From positions 38,816 through 102,815 of the forward strand of contig JANRJY010000006.1 of the NCBI GenBank assembly GCA_033763735.1: DNA of 64,000 bases, written 5' to 3'. Positions 40,679 to 49,086 of the stretch are shown here, in pieces (positions within the stretch are counted from its first letter, which is position 1; each line of letters starts with the position of its first letter). A program made the translations under genes and the position numbers. The notes beneath the pieces were generated by a model. That model was not told the DNA's origin and did no database searches. It saw nothing but the letters and a program-made list of their open reading frames with translations. The stretch is from JANRJY01 sp033763735. Lineage in GTDB: Bacteria > Bacteroidota > Bacteroidia > Cytophagales > UBA9547.

Positions 40679-40978
40679 ATGAAAGACTCATTTTTTGAAG
40701 TCGGGAAAATCATAATTTGGATCATTGTAATCGCATCGAATTTAACGATTTTTGCCGGAGCATTAACCAAAATAATGCACTGGGGAAATACAGATACTTA
40801 TTTTATTGTTGGATTATTGCTCTTATTGCCTATTTGGGTGATCGTTTTTATTGATGTCATAATTAGACCTATTCATCTCAAGATGATTTGGGTGTTTTCA
40901 ATGTTATTTTTCCCTGTTGTAGTCACTATTGTATATTTGGTTAGACGTAAAAAAATTATATTAAACATTCATAACTAA
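40679..40978 (+). CDS. Small membrane protein with a GldL-like segment
   Basis: A 99-residue protein from the ATG at 40679; a longer frame overlaps tyrA and is less likely. Three hydrophobic segments lie at about residues 8-27, 40-60 and 68-90. The first hairpin reads GALTKIMHWGNTDTYFIVGLLLL. This resembles the KIMHWPGA motif seen in GldL and other small Bacteroidota membrane proteins. The protein is much shorter than GldL and lacks its C-terminal part, so this is likeness of a membrane motif rather than identity. Function is unknown. Confidence 0.7.
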   Translation: MKDSFFEVGKIIIWIIVIASNLTIFAGALTKIMHWGNTDTYFIVGLLLLLPIWVIVFIDVIIRPIHLKMIWVFSMLFFPVVVTIVYLVRRKKIILNIHN

Positions 40979-41051
40979 TTAAAAATTAAAAGTTTAGGCA
41001 AATCATTTATTTAAAGTATTAGAATTTATTTCCAATCAAATTTCAAAATGT

Positions 41052-41059
41052 TATATTTG
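41052..41059 (+). promoter_or_regulatory. Predicted -7 box of the leuA leader transcript
   Basis: TATATTTG matches TAnnTTTG exactly and lies 14 bp before the leader-peptide ATG, so the transcript would begin just upstream of the leader. No clear TTG -33 element was seen at the ideal distance. Confidence 0.5.
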
Positions 41060-41073
41060 CACAAATATTATCA

Positions 41074-41118
41074 ATGAAATTATTAATCCCATCTTTCCTG
41101 CTTCTTCGTCTCTTTTAA
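41074..41118 (+). CDS. leuL: Leucine-rich leader peptide of leuA
   Basis: A 14-codon ORF starts at ATG 41074 and ends in TAA 41116-41118. The peptide is MKLLIPSFLLLRLF, with six Leu of fourteen, including a run of three (CTG CTT CTT). It lies 15 bp after a -7 promoter box and 55 bp before a terminator hairpin in front of leuA. The stop codon falls inside a stem, CTCTTTT (41110-41116) with AAAAGAG (41119-41125). This is the arrangement of a transcription attenuator: ribosomes stalling at Leu codons when charged tRNA-Leu is scarce would change the fold downstream. No ORF of this size can be proved by coding statistics; the Leu content and location carry the case. Confidence 0.78.
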   Translation: MKLLIPSFLLLRLF

Positions 41119-41173
41119 AAAAGAGGGCTGGAGTATATCGTGCGTAAAAAGATTATTTAACATATATATACAT

Positions 41174-41208
41174 AAAGCCCAAGTAAATCGTTGCTTGGGC
41201 TTTTTATT
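41174..41208 (+). terminator. Attenuator terminator hairpin before leuA
   Basis: Stem AAAGCCCAAG (41174-41183) pairs perfectly with CTTGGGCTTT (41194-41203) around a 10-nt loop, followed by a T-rich run. The upstream segment GGGCT at 41125-41129 can pair with AGCCC (41176-41180) and so could act as antiterminator. It lies 22 bp before leuA with no other gene in between, so it should act on leuA itself. Confidence 0.85.
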
Positions 41209-41230
41209 TATTAAAAATTAATATAAACAT

Positions 41231-42727
41231 ATGAATAAAGACAAAGTCTTCATTTTTGACACCACATTAAGAGATGGCGAACAAGTACCCGGATGCCAGT
41301 TGACTACATTAGAAAAAATTAAAGTAGCCAAAGAACTTGAACAATTAGGAGTTGACATTATAGAAGCCGGCTTTCCTATTTCCAGTCCGGGAGATTTTAA
41401 CTCTGTAGTTGAAATATCCAAAGCAGTGAGCGAACCTGTGATATGTGCACTTACACGAGCTAAGGAAGGCGACATTGATGCTGCTGTACAAGCACTTGCC
41501 TATGCCAAACGCAAACGAATCCACACAGGAATTGGTTCTTCTGACTTTCATATTCAACACAAATTCAATAGTACACGCGAAAAAATTCTTGAAATGGGAG
41601 TTTCAGCCGTTAAATATGCTAAAAAATCGGTTGAAGATATTGAGTTTTATTGTGAAGATGCAGGAAGAGCTGATATCGTATTTTTGGCGCAAATGGTGGA
41701 GGCAGTAATCGCAGCCGGTGCCACCGTTGTGAACATTCCTGATACAACCGGATATTGCTTGCCTGATCAATATGGCGCCAAAATCAAATATTTGATGGAT
41801 CATGTCAAAAATATTGACAAAGCTATTATATCAGTGCATTGCCACAACGACTTAGGATTAGCAACTGCCAATTCATTGGCCGGTGTAAGTAATGGTGCTC
41901 GTCAAATAGAGTGTACCATCAATGGCATTGGGGAAAGAGCGGGTAACACTTCATTGGAAGAGGTTGTAATGGCCATGAAAATTCATCAAAAAGATACAAA
42001 AGTGTTTACAGGCATCAATCCAAAGAAAATATATCCAATCAGCAAAATGGTATCAAGTTTGATGCGTATGCCAGTGCAACCCAATAAGGCTATTGTTGGC
42101 AAAAATGCATTTGCACATTCATCAGGTATTCATCAGGATGGTGTTCTTAAAAATAAAAAGAACTATGAAATCATGGATTCCAAAGATGTTGGTGTGCCAA
42201 ACAATGCAATTATTTTAACAGCACGAAGTGGTAGAGCCGCCTTAAAACATCATTTGGAACGCATTGGTTTTGAAGTAGATAAAGAAAAATTGGATGCTGT
42301 ATACACAAAATTTCTTGAAGTAGCAGATGCCAAGAAAGAAGTGGGCGATGAGGATTTGTATAAGTTGATGGGCGAAAATGGTAATAACAAACGCATTTCT
42401 CTTGAATTGTTGGAGGTATTATGTGGCAATCCTATCCAACCAATGGCTACAGTTAAATTAAAAGTAAATGGAGATGTTCAAATGGCAAGCTCTACCGGAA
42501 ATGGTCCTGTGGATGCTGCGTTCAAAGCCATTGACAAAATTTTGAAGAAAAAAGTTATCGTTGATGAATTTTTGATTCAATCGATAACAGGAGGCAGTAG
42601 CGATAGTTGTAAAGTGAACATGGAAATTATCTATGGCAACAAAAACTATTATGGCATTTCACAATCTACTGATATTGTGGTAGCTTCAGTAAAAGCATAT
42701 CTTGATGCTGTGAATAAAGCCATCTAG
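41231..42727 (+). CDS. leuA: 2-isopropylmalate synthase
   Basis: A 498-residue enzyme, usual LeuA length. It condenses 2-ketoisovalerate with acetyl-CoA, the first step of leucine synthesis. Seen are the HMGL-like signature DTTLRDGEQVPG (residues 10-21), EAGFPISSPGDF, SVHCHNDLGLATAN with the metal-binding HxHxN group, GIGERAGNTSLEEVVMA and FAHSSGIHQDGV. Residues about 380-498 form the LeuA allosteric domain (PMATVKLKVNGD, GNGPVDAAFKAIDKI), which binds leucine in known enzymes. Expression is probably set by the leader peptide and terminator just upstream. Other leu genes are not in this window, so leuA stands apart from leuBCD here. No Shine-Dalgarno sequence, only an A-rich leader. Confidence 0.95.
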   Translation: MNKDKVFIFDTTLRDGEQVPGCQLTTLEKIKVAKELEQLGVDIIEAGFPISSPGDFNSVVEISKAVSEPVICALTRAKEGDIDAAVQALAYAKRKRIHTGIGSSDFHIQHKFNSTREKILEMGVSAVKYAKKSVEDIEFYCEDAGRADIVFLAQMVEAVIAAGATVVNIPDTTGYCLPDQYGAKIKYLMDHVKNIDKAIISVHCHNDLGLATANSLAGVSNGARQIECTINGIGERAGNTSLEEVVMAMKIHQKDTKVFTGINPKKIYPISKMVSSLMRMPVQPNKAIVGKNAFAHSSGIHQDGVLKNKKNYEIMDSKDVGVPNNAIILTARSGRAALKHHLERIGFEVDKEKLDAVYTKFLEVADAKKEVGDEDLYKLMGENGNNKRISLELLEVLCGNPIQPMATVKLKVNGDVQMASSTGNGPVDAAFKAIDKILKKKVIVDEFLIQSITGGSSDSCKVNMEIIYGNKNYYGISQSTDIVVASVKAYLDAVNKAI

Positions 42728-42826
42728 ACATATAATTTTATCCATTTTATTGCTAATATTTGTTCAATTTATTTTTAAGTATGATTTGAGAATTTGTAGT
42801 TGATTTCATCAAATTAAAGTTAGATA

Positions 42827-43222
42827 GTGTCAAAACCATATGCAATATTTGATTATTCGCAATTACCCATTGTAGTAATTGATGTTCAAAGAGAACCGCT
42901 ATCGGTTGAAGACTTTCAAGTGTATCTTACTGAAATGGAGGAAATGTATAAAAAACACGAGAGTGTTATACTCATATTTGATACTGAAAAAGCTAAATAC
43001 CTGTCAGGAGAATTCAGAATACTTCAAGGTAATTGGATAAAAGCTCATAAACATACCATTGCTAAACAAGCACAACACATGATTTTTATTATATCCAGCC
43101 CTATTATTAATATGATTTTAAAGGCCATTTTGATAATTCAACCCCTTCCTGCTCCACATAAAGTAGTAAAAAGCAAAGAAGAGGCTATTGAATTTGCTCA
43201 TCAACTTTTGGTTGCATTATAA
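42827..43222 (+). CDS. STAS/SpoIIAA-like small protein
   Basis: A 131-residue protein with GTG start. It alternates strands and helices: AIFDYSQLPIVVIDVQREPLS, a helix of the type FQVYLTEMEEMYKK, VILIFDTEKAKYLSGEFRILQGNWIK, then a hydrophobic strand-helix around FIISSPIINMILKAIL, and a final KSKEEAIEFAHQLL. The order and the DxxxAKxLS element resemble SpoIIAA-like/STAS-like proteins of Bacteroidota. The specific role is unknown. Its 3' end overlaps that of the convergent transporter gene by 6 bp. Confidence 0.7.
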   Translation: MSKPYAIFDYSQLPIVVIDVQREPLSVEDFQVYLTEMEEMYKKHESVILIFDTEKAKYLSGEFRILQGNWIKAHKHTIAKQAQHMIFIISSPIINMILKAILIIQPLPAPHKVVKSKEEAIEFAHQLLVAL

Positions 43223-44326
43223 TTTTTGAAATACATTCATCAATCCATCGGCAAGTTCCATACTGCCAAAAAATATGCCGGCACCAAAAGTTACCATTTT
43301 TGGCGAAAGATTATACAACGCGAATGGAAATGCCGAAACGGTAGACAAACTATAAGATACTGCCAATAGTACCATGAAAAGCATTGTAGTGAATTCATTT
43401 TGAACGAAATATATTCCTGATATAAATACAAAACAACCAATTAAACCTAAGGTCAAACTCAATCCGGCACCCAACTTTTCAATGACTTTAGCCATAGGTA
43501 ATGCTGCCAAAGCGGACAATCCTAATATTAACGAAACAAAGTGAGAACCTCCTAAAGCTGTGTGGCTATAAGTTGCCAATCGTTGAGCCAATAAATCAGG
43601 AAATACATTCATTAATATAGCAGTAACTAATCCAAGCACCATTCCTGCAATTAGTACAACCGGGAAATTATTTTGCACATTTTGTTTGGTTTCGTTGTAT
43701 TCTCTTGAAAGTGTCAAATTTTGAGTAGTTCGTCTGAAGAAATAACCTGTCACAATCAACAATACTCCACCTGTTACAAATGTCAAAACAGGACCAATCA
43801 AATCAACAAACCATACGACTATTGGTTCAATGGCATATAATAATTCTGTTGTCATTGCCAGCATTGCCATTGCAAGTGGGAGTTCTTTGGTGGGTGCAAA
43901 TAACTCAAGCATACTATTAGCAGGACTATGAAAAATATTCATCGAAATTAGCCAAATCACAATCATCACAGGTAATGCCGGAGTTAATGAAAGTACATTT
44001 GCAGTACCTACAGTAAATGCTACAGCCATAAATGTCATGGCAGTTACACTGGTTCCAACCATAAATACAAGAAAGCGATTGCCATTACTTTTAATCATAT
44101 AATCCCCTATTGCGCCCGCAATTGGAGGAATACACACCAAAATAACTGCTTGGGCAACTACTAGAAATAATGCCAATTCTTGAAAATTGAATAGTTCTAA
44201 TACCTTAGGTTGGTAATTGTGATAAGCAATCCAGCTAATTACCACTGCTGCATTAAGTCCCAAAAGGGCATATACCTGATTCCAGTTGGTTGTACTTTTT
44301 GATTCTGAATAAACTTGAGCTTCCAT
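43217..44326 (-). CDS. Major-facilitator-type transporter
   Basis: A 369-residue integral membrane protein with about ten to twelve hydrophobic segments. Likely helices include residues 18-37, 48-74, 82-103, 110-132 and 165-195, with a cytoplasmic loop around 195-215 and a second half from 220 to 365. The layout and phrases such as IPPIAGAIGDYM and PMAKVIEKLGAG fit the major facilitator superfamily, SLC45/sugar-cation-symporter style. The substrate is unknown. It is slightly short for the family. Two short-repeat arrays lie in its upstream region. Confidence 0.75.
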   Translation of the reverse strand: MEAQVYSESKSTTNWNQVYALLGLNAAVVISWIAYHNYQPKVLELFNFQELALFLVVAQAVILVCIPPIAGAIGDYMIKSNGNRFLVFMVGTSVTAMTFMAVAFTVGTANVLSLTPALPVMIVIWLISMNIFHSPANSMLELFAPTKELPLAMAMLAMTTELLYAIEPIVVWFVDLIGPVLTFVTGGVLLIVTGYFFRRTTQNLTLSREYNETKQNVQNNFPVVLIAGMVLGLVTAILMNVFPDLLAQRLATYSHTALGGSHFVSLILGLSALAALPMAKVIEKLGAGLSLTLGLIGCFVFISGIYFVQNEFTTMLFMVLLAVSYSLSTVSAFPFALYNLSPKMVTFGAGIFFGSMELADGLMNVFQKL

Positions 44327-44430
44327 TTTGTTTAGTTTAATTTAAGTTGATACAATACCTACGAAATTTGGATGATGTTTGGATTTATTAGTTTTGAATT
44401 ATTGAATTAGCTAGTTAGTGAATTAGTGAA

Positions 44431-44490
44431 TTTTGAATGATTGAGTTTTCAATGATTGAGTTTTGAATGATTGAGTTTTGAATGATTGAA
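44431..44490. repeat. Four tandem 15-bp repeats upstream of the transporter
   Basis: TTTTGAATGATTGAG occurs four times with a 15-bp period (starts 44431, 44446, 44461, 44476), with a single change in copy 2 and one at the end of copy 4. It lies in the divergent gap between the transporter start and the anti-sigma gene 3' end, followed by a further run of AACACTTAGCACCTGAACACATCA-type near-repeats. No gene is seen in 44327-44614. Confidence 0.85.
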
Positions 44491-44614
44491 TGTGATATAA
44501 TCAAATATATACTGAAAACCTAAACACTTAGTTCCTTTACACTTTAACACTTAGCACCTGAACACATCATAACGTCAAATCTTCAGCACATCAAAACGTC
44601 ATAACGTGCGCGCG

Positions 44615-45415
44615 TTAAATGCTTCCCATCATATATATAGCCTCCACCGTCGGAAAATCGCTGCCTCCATAATTTTCGAGTGAAATGGCAAATGAATCTG
44701 CTTGTTCAATTTTTTGCATTCTGGTTAAAATATCAAATTTGATGTCCAAACCAATAACTCCCGCACTTGTAGGATTGTTTCCAATCAAAGCCCACAGTTG
44801 ATATTGTTTGCCGGGAGGTGGGTCAGGTAAGCTTGATAATGACAAATACACTTCTTTAGTATTTTTGCTCCAATACACAACTGCAGACGCATTAGGAGCA
44901 ATTTCAAGTCCTCTAAGTTCCACATTTTTAAGTCCGGGTATTTTCAAAAGACCTAATTCCTGACGTGATGATTCCCAATTGGCTTTATTAATATCTCTTT
45001 CCTGAGTAAGAACCTCTTTTTGCCGAAGTAATTCTGCAAGTTGTGTATCCTTTTCAGAAATATTTTGAAAGAGAATAATATTAACTCCCAAACTTAAAAC
45101 CAAAAATATCACGGCTGCTGCAGCCCATAAATAAACAGTTTTATTAGTTTTTTTATTTATTTGAGGTTGAAATGGAATTAATGAATCGGCTTCGGGCCTG
45201 ATTTGACTGAATATTTTATCTTTGACATATTCCGGTACTTTCAATGCATGCAAATGGGCATATTTCTCAATTATTTCTCTGTTTGATGCCAATTCTGAAT
45301 CTATATCATTGTATTTCTTTGCAAAACGCTCCAATTCTGCTGCCTCATCGGCAGTCGCGTTGCCAACAACAAAGTTTTCAATATTTCCGCTCGATATGTA
45401 TTTTTTGGTATTCAA
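44615..45415 (-). CDS. Membrane anti-sigma factor (RskA-like)
   Basis: A 266-residue protein. The N-terminal cytoplasmic part (residues 1-95) is the sigma-binding anti-sigma domain, opening with ISSGNIENFVVGNATADEAAELERF. A single membrane segment lies at about residues 93-115 (TVYLWAAAAVIFLVLSLGVN). A short coiled coil follows (residues 118-150). The outer part from about 160 is the RskA domain: VYWSKNTKEVYLSLSSLPDPPPGKQYQLWAL, then the closing FAISLENYGGSDFPTVEAIYMMG. Known role: holds its ECF sigma factor inactive at the membrane. Its own gene follows the sigma gene by 60 bp, the usual order. Confidence 0.92.
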   Translation of the reverse strand: MNTKKYISSGNIENFVVGNATADEAAELERFAKKYNDIDSELASNREIIEKYAHLHALKVPEYVKDKIFSQIRPEADSLIPFQPQINKKTNKTVYLWAAAAVIFLVLSLGVNIILFQNISEKDTQLAELLRQKEVLTQERDINKANWESSRQELGLLKIPGLKNVELRGLEIAPNASAVVYWSKNTKEVYLSLSSLPDPPPGKQYQLWALIGNNPTSAGVIGLDIKFDILTRMQKIEQADSFAISLENYGGSDFPTVEAIYMMGSI

Positions 45416-45475
45416 AATGTCAATTATTTTTTGCCCCTATTTTAATCTTTCCCCAAATGGGAAAGTCAATTTGAT

Positions 45476-46048
45476 TTACTTACCTAATTCATTTCCAAAT
45501 ACTTCCTTCAAATGCAACAATGCTTGTTTGATACGTGTTTTGATGGTTCCTACCGGAATATTAAGTTGCTTTGACACTTCTGCTTGAGTATATCCTCCGA
45601 AATAAATCATATCAACCAATTGCTGATGTTCCGGTTTCATTTTGTCAACGTAATCTTTAAGCCCAATATATTCCACTCTTGATTCAGTGCTCATGGTTTT
45701 GTCTATTAATCCCAATTGTTTTTCAGTGTCGAGCGTATCTTTTGCTTTACGATAACTTGCTGAGCGAATTTTATCAATGGCCAAATTCCTCGAAATATTC
45801 AGAGTCCAAGTAAATATGGTTCCCTTTGACCGGTCATAACTTTCGATATTATTCCAAATTTTCATAAATGCCTCCTGAAGCACATCAGCTGCAGGTGGGT
45901 CGGCACGAACCACTTTTAATATGATACCATATAGGGTATCCGAATAATTGTCGTACAAAGCTTCAAATGCAGCCACATCCCTGCTTTTGAGCCGGAATAC
46001 CAACTCCTCTTCTGACAATGCTACCGTAAAACGCTTTACTTTCATCAA
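45476..46048 (-). CDS. ECF-type RNA polymerase sigma factor
   Basis: A 190-residue sigma-70-family protein of ECF type. Region 2 lies at about residues 20-90, including FEALYDNYSDTLYGI, the polymerase-binding DVLQEAFMKIW and WTLNISRNLAIDKIR. Region 4 lies at about 125-185, with LKDYVDKMKPEHQQLVDMIYFGGYTQAEVSKQLNIPVGTIKTRI, a helix-turn-helix for the -35 element. It matches the SigK group, whose partner is RskA, encoded just downstream. Genes under its control cannot be told from this window. A second ATG sits one codon after the first. Confidence 0.93.
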   Translation of the reverse strand: MMKVKRFTVALSEEELVFRLKSRDVAAFEALYDNYSDTLYGIILKVVRADPPAADVLQEAFMKIWNNIESYDRSKGTIFTWTLNISRNLAIDKIRSASYRKAKDTLDTEKQLGLIDKTMSTESRVEYIGLKDYVDKMKPEHQQLVDMIYFGGYTQAEVSKQLNIPVGTIKTRIKQALLHLKEVFGNELGK

Positions 46049-46130
46049 TATTTACGAAATTTGATACCCACTTGGATTTATTGCAAGGTAAAAAAAATAG
46101 AATATTTAATACGATTGCAATTTAACTTTT

Positions 46131-46176
46131 TGAAACCTCACCCTAAATCCCTCTCCGAAAAAGAAGAGGGACTTTA
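46131..46176. repeat. Dispersed CCTAAATCCCTC repeat
   Basis: The element GAAACCTCACCCTAAATCCC...CCGAAAAAGAAGAGGGACTTT is a copy of the repeat at 18269-18371 and forms the same short hairpin (CCCTCT with AGAGGG). It lies in the 150-bp gap upstream of the sigma gene. Confidence 0.65.
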
Positions 46177-46199
46177 ATGGTAGTATTAATATGTTAAAT

Positions 46200-46574
46200 T
46201 TACTCTTTATCCGACTTTTGACCTACAAAATAATGGCCACTGAATCGAAAAAGCACATTAAATGTGGTAAGTGAGCCGTACGAACGAGTTATGTATTGCT
46301 GAAACTCTACCTTTTCTTCTTCGGTAAGTTTGGGATGTGCATTTATTTTTTGTTCTAACACTCTAAGTCTATCGCGCAACATTACAATTTTGTGAAAAAA
46401 ATCTTCCATAGGCACTTCTTTAGGTTTTAGCTCGGCTTTTGCCGGCTGCATAATCATTTTACCGCCTTTCCATTTGCCTTCCATTAATACGGGTTCAATG
46501 GGACCCATATACTTTTCCAATAACTGCTCGAAACGATATTCTATTTCGTCAAAGGATATATTTTGTTCAGACAT
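46200..46574 (-). CDS. Small conserved-looking protein of unknown function
   Basis: A 124-residue soluble protein, mainly helical, with a segment YMGPIEPVLMEGKWKGGKM in its first third and helices RLRVLEQKINAHPKLTEEEK and EFQQYITRSYGSLTTFNVL later. I do not recognise the family. Its start overlaps the end of the PH-like membrane gene by 8 bp, so the two are co-translated. Confidence 0.6.
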   Translation of the reverse strand: MSEQNISFDEIEYRFEQLLEKYMGPIEPVLMEGKWKGGKMIMQPAKAELKPKEVPMEDFFHKIVMLRDRLRVLEQKINAHPKLTEEEKVEFQQYITRSYGSLTTFNVLFRFSGHYFVGQKSDKE

Positions 46575-46989
46575 GTTGTGCTATTTTAGGATTTAGTTTT
46601 ACAATTTCTTCAATAAATTCTTTTTCTTCTTTTGGGGAAATGGCGAGGTCTTCAAAATCGGTTGATTTGATTACAATTCCTTTTAAGTCAAGACTTATTC
46701 TGCGTTGCACAGACCAAAATTTTTCGGGTGTATAAATATTTGTAATTGAAGCAATTGGAATAGACCTAAATTTGAAATAATACGAATATATCACCAGTTG
46801 ATTGTTTTCTATTTTGTAAAAAGTACCCATCAGCATTAGAATACCATTTAAAATAAATAAAATGGGTAAAGAAATAGCTAATACATTTTGACTTGCCGGC
46901 ATCATTTTAGCAAGTACTATAATTAAGAAAACAGGCCCAACAACAATAGAATACATAAACAAGTGGATGTTGGAGTTGTATTTTTTCAT
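46567..46989 (-). CDS. Small membrane protein with bacterial PH-like domain
   Basis: A 140-residue protein. Two membrane segments lie at about residues 9-28 and 35-55. The rest is a beta-rich, PH-like domain: FYKIENNQLVIYSYYFKFRSIPIASITNIYTPEKF, then ISLDLKGIVIKSTDFEDLAISPKEEKEFIEEIVKLNP. A related gene lies at 47201-47620, whose end reads DIAISPKNEKEFIDELLKINPN, so the two are paralogues. In other Bacteroidota this closing phrase marks bPH-like proteins of unknown role. It is coupled to the following gene by overlap. Confidence 0.72.
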   Translation of the reverse strand: MKKYNSNIHLFMYSIVVGPVFLIIVLAKMMPASQNVLAISLPILFILNGILMLMGTFYKIENNQLVIYSYYFKFRSIPIASITNIYTPEKFWSVQRRISLDLKGIVIKSTDFEDLAISPKEEKEFIEEIVKLNPKIAQHV

Positions 46990-47070
46990 ACTATATATTT
47001 TACTAAAATTCTTATTTCATATTAGCTCATAATAATGTTTTTGTTTTTATCAATTGTCCACTTTGCTGAT

Positions 47071-47131
47071 ATTGTCATGCTTAGGCACGAAGCATCTAAT
47101 CTCCAGACCCCTCATGCTTCGGGGTGACAAT
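47071..47131. repeat. Inverted repeat around ATGCTTCGGGGTGACAAT
   Basis: ATTGTCA...GAAGCAT (47071-47095) faces ATGCTTC...TGACAAT (47113-47131) in inverted orientation. The core text resembles a dispersed element common in Bacteroidota intergenic DNA. It lies in the gap between the two PH-like genes. Confidence 0.6.
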
Positions 47132-47200
47132 GCCGGCATTTTGTGTTCTTCGACAAGATTAAGAATAACATCATTATTTAGCTATGCATATATCTTACAT

Positions 47201-47620
47201 TTAATTCAAGTCAACCTCAATATTCGGGTTGATTTTTAATAATTCATCTATAAATTCTTTTTCATTTTTTGGGGAAATGGCAATATCATCATAGGTTTTG
47301 TATTTGATATAAATGCCTTTAAAATTATTATTTGCTTTCTCTGTTGAATTCAGCCACATAGTATTGAAACGCTTAATAGCCTTTATACTTTCAATTGGAA
47401 TGTTTTTGTAGTTCAAAAAGAATAATTCGATTTTTAGATATTTTCCATCTAATTTATATTCTATTCCGAATATCATTATTATACCTAAAATAACACTAAC
47501 TGTTAAAAGTATTGAACCAATAATATATTCTCCTTTTAGAAAAATTGGAATTGTGACCAAAGTTGGAATAAAATTAGTTATGGGTACTATCCAATTTACA
47601 CTTGACCCAAACTTTTTCAT
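47201..47620 (-). CDS. Second small bacterial PH-like membrane protein
   Basis: A 139-residue protein with two membrane segments (about residues 8-28 and 34-54) and a beta-rich C-terminal half ending AISPKNEKEFIDELLKINPN. It is the paralogue of the gene at 46567-46989; the middle parts differ more than the ends. It starts 15 bp after the stop of the coiled-coil protein gene. Function is unknown. Confidence 0.7.
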   Translation of the reverse strand: MKKFGSSVNWIVPITNFIPTLVTIPIFLKGEYIIGSILLTVSVILGIIMIFGIEYKLDGKYLKIELFFLNYKNIPIESIKAIKRFNTMWLNSTEKANNNFKGIYIKYKTYDDIAISPKNEKEFIDELLKINPNIEVDLN

Positions 47621-47635
47621 AATAAAAACGTATTG

Positions 47636-48019
47636 TTATTTCAAAATCCCAATCACCCTAAAGATAAACTCAATCGTATTTTGGTTGGTAATAATAACTA
47701 CGCTTAGGGTTAAGGCAAACATCACATACACATTACGCTCAAATCGTGCTTGCCGAACAATCATGCGTTGTTCCATGGCTTCCATTTCAGAACGTATTAT
47801 ATTTATTTCAGAACGAAGTACTAATAAATCGGATTTAGTTGCTAATTCTCTAGTTAGCTCATCTTTGAGTTCAAGATTTTTTTTAAGAGCCGTATCGTTT
47901 GCCTTTTTTTCAATATATGATAAGCTTTCTGATATTGCCTTTGCAGCCGTTTCCGCATGTTCTTGGACATATACTTTAAAAATTAAATTATATAATTCTA
48001 AAGGAATACTCGCAACCAC
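47636..48019 (-). CDS. Coiled-coil protein with C-terminal membrane segment
   Basis: A 127-residue protein with GTG start. A long helix or coiled coil runs from about residue 20 to 100, rich in Glu, Lys and Arg (LELKDELTRELATKSDLLVLRSEINIIRSEMEAMEQ), followed by a hydrophobic segment at about 102-122. The layout resembles DUF1640/CCDC90-type proteins that sit on membranes by a C-terminal helix. No enzyme motif is seen. Upstream of it lies the glycosyltransferase gene 30 bp away on the same strand. Confidence 0.65.
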   Translation of the reverse strand: MVASIPLELYNLIFKVYVQEHAETAAKAISESLSYIEKKANDTALKKNLELKDELTRELATKSDLLVLRSEINIIRSEMEAMEQRMIVRQARFERNVYVMFALTLSVVIITNQNTIEFIFRVIGILK

Positions 48020-48049
48020 GTTTCAAATTTAGAAATAAATAATACAAAA

Positions 48050-49009
48050 TCAATCCATTAGCTTTTCGATTATAAACCTAGGCCTGCGCTTTACTTCTTT
48101 ATATATTTTGCCGATATACTCACCTAAAATGCCAATTCCCAAAAGCTGCACCCCACCAAGGAAGTAAATAGGTAAAACAATGGATGTCCAACCATGTACC
48201 GCATTATAAAAAAAGTAACCTAATATGGCATAAATGGTCAATAAAATTGTTCCAATAAATATTACTACTCCTGCAAATGTAACCAATCGTAATGGCCTCA
48301 CACTGAATGACGTAATGCCATCAAATGCGAATGAAAGCATTTTCATAAATGGATATTTGGACACGCCTGCAGTTCGTTCCATTCTGTTGTAATAAACAGT
48401 ATCGGTTTTAAATCCAAGAGTAGGAAAAATGCCTCTCAGAAACAAGTTAGTTTCATCATATTTCAGCAACTCTTCCAATGCTTTTTTACTTGCCAATCGA
48501 TAATCGGCATGGTTGAAAACAATATCCACACCCATCCAATGCATCAGTTTGTAAAACACAATGGCAGTTGTTTTTTTGAAAAAGGAATCTGTATCACGTT
48601 TGAGTCTGACGCCATAAACTAATTCATTACCTTTATGATATTTTTCAACCATTTGGCCAATTACAGAAATATCGTCCTGCAAATCAGCATCTATGGTTAT
48701 AAGGCAATCCGCTTTGGTATAAAAAGTGGATAACCCCGCAAGAATAGCATATTGATGCCCAAAATTTCGGGAAAGTTTGATGATTTTGACATGACTATTG
48801 GATTTCTTGATTTCCTGAAGAATATCAATAGTCTTATCCTTGGATCCATCATCAACAAATACCAAAAAACTATCATTTGAAATCTTATTTTGACTAATGA
48901 GCGAAGCCATATATTGGCTTATATTTGAAAAGCTTGAACTAATTATTTCTTCCTCATTGTAGCAAGGAAGTATAATTCCAAGTGTAATTGGTGTATCTAT
49001 TAGGCTCAT
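48050..49009 (-). CDS. Membrane glycosyltransferase, family 2
   Basis: A 319-residue protein of the dolichyl-phosphate-mannose/GtrB-like family. The GT-A domain shows the nucleotide-binding ILPCYNEEEII and VFVDDGSKDKT and the metal-binding DADLQDD. Two C-terminal membrane helices lie at about 230-255 and 268-292, with the characteristic signature ILGEYIGKIYKEVKRRP at the end. Known relatives move glucose, mannose or similar sugars to a lipid carrier. Next to it lies a dehydratase of the nucleotide-sugar type, which suggests surface glycan synthesis; the product is unknown. Confidence 0.92.
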   Translation of the reverse strand: MSLIDTPITLGIILPCYNEEEIISSSFSNISQYMASLISQNKISNDSFLVFVDDGSKDKTIDILQEIKKSNSHVKIIKLSRNFGHQYAILAGLSTFYTKADCLITIDADLQDDISVIGQMVEKYHKGNELVYGVRLKRDTDSFFKKTTAIVFYKLMHWMGVDIVFNHADYRLASKKALEELLKYDETNLFLRGIFPTLGFKTDTVYYNRMERTAGVSKYPFMKMLSFAFDGITSFSVRPLRLVTFAGVVIFIGTILLTIYAILGYFFYNAVHGWTSIVLPIYFLGGVQLLGIGILGEYIGKIYKEVKRRPRFIIEKLMD

Positions 49010-49086
49010 TTACAGAGTTCCGGATTAAAATCTTCTTCAATCAGTTGAATAAAAGTATGATTTTTTTATGATTTATGGTTAAAATT

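Noticed and set aside
41242..41560. Minus-strand ORFs within leuA
   Set aside because: They are shadows of the leuA frame.
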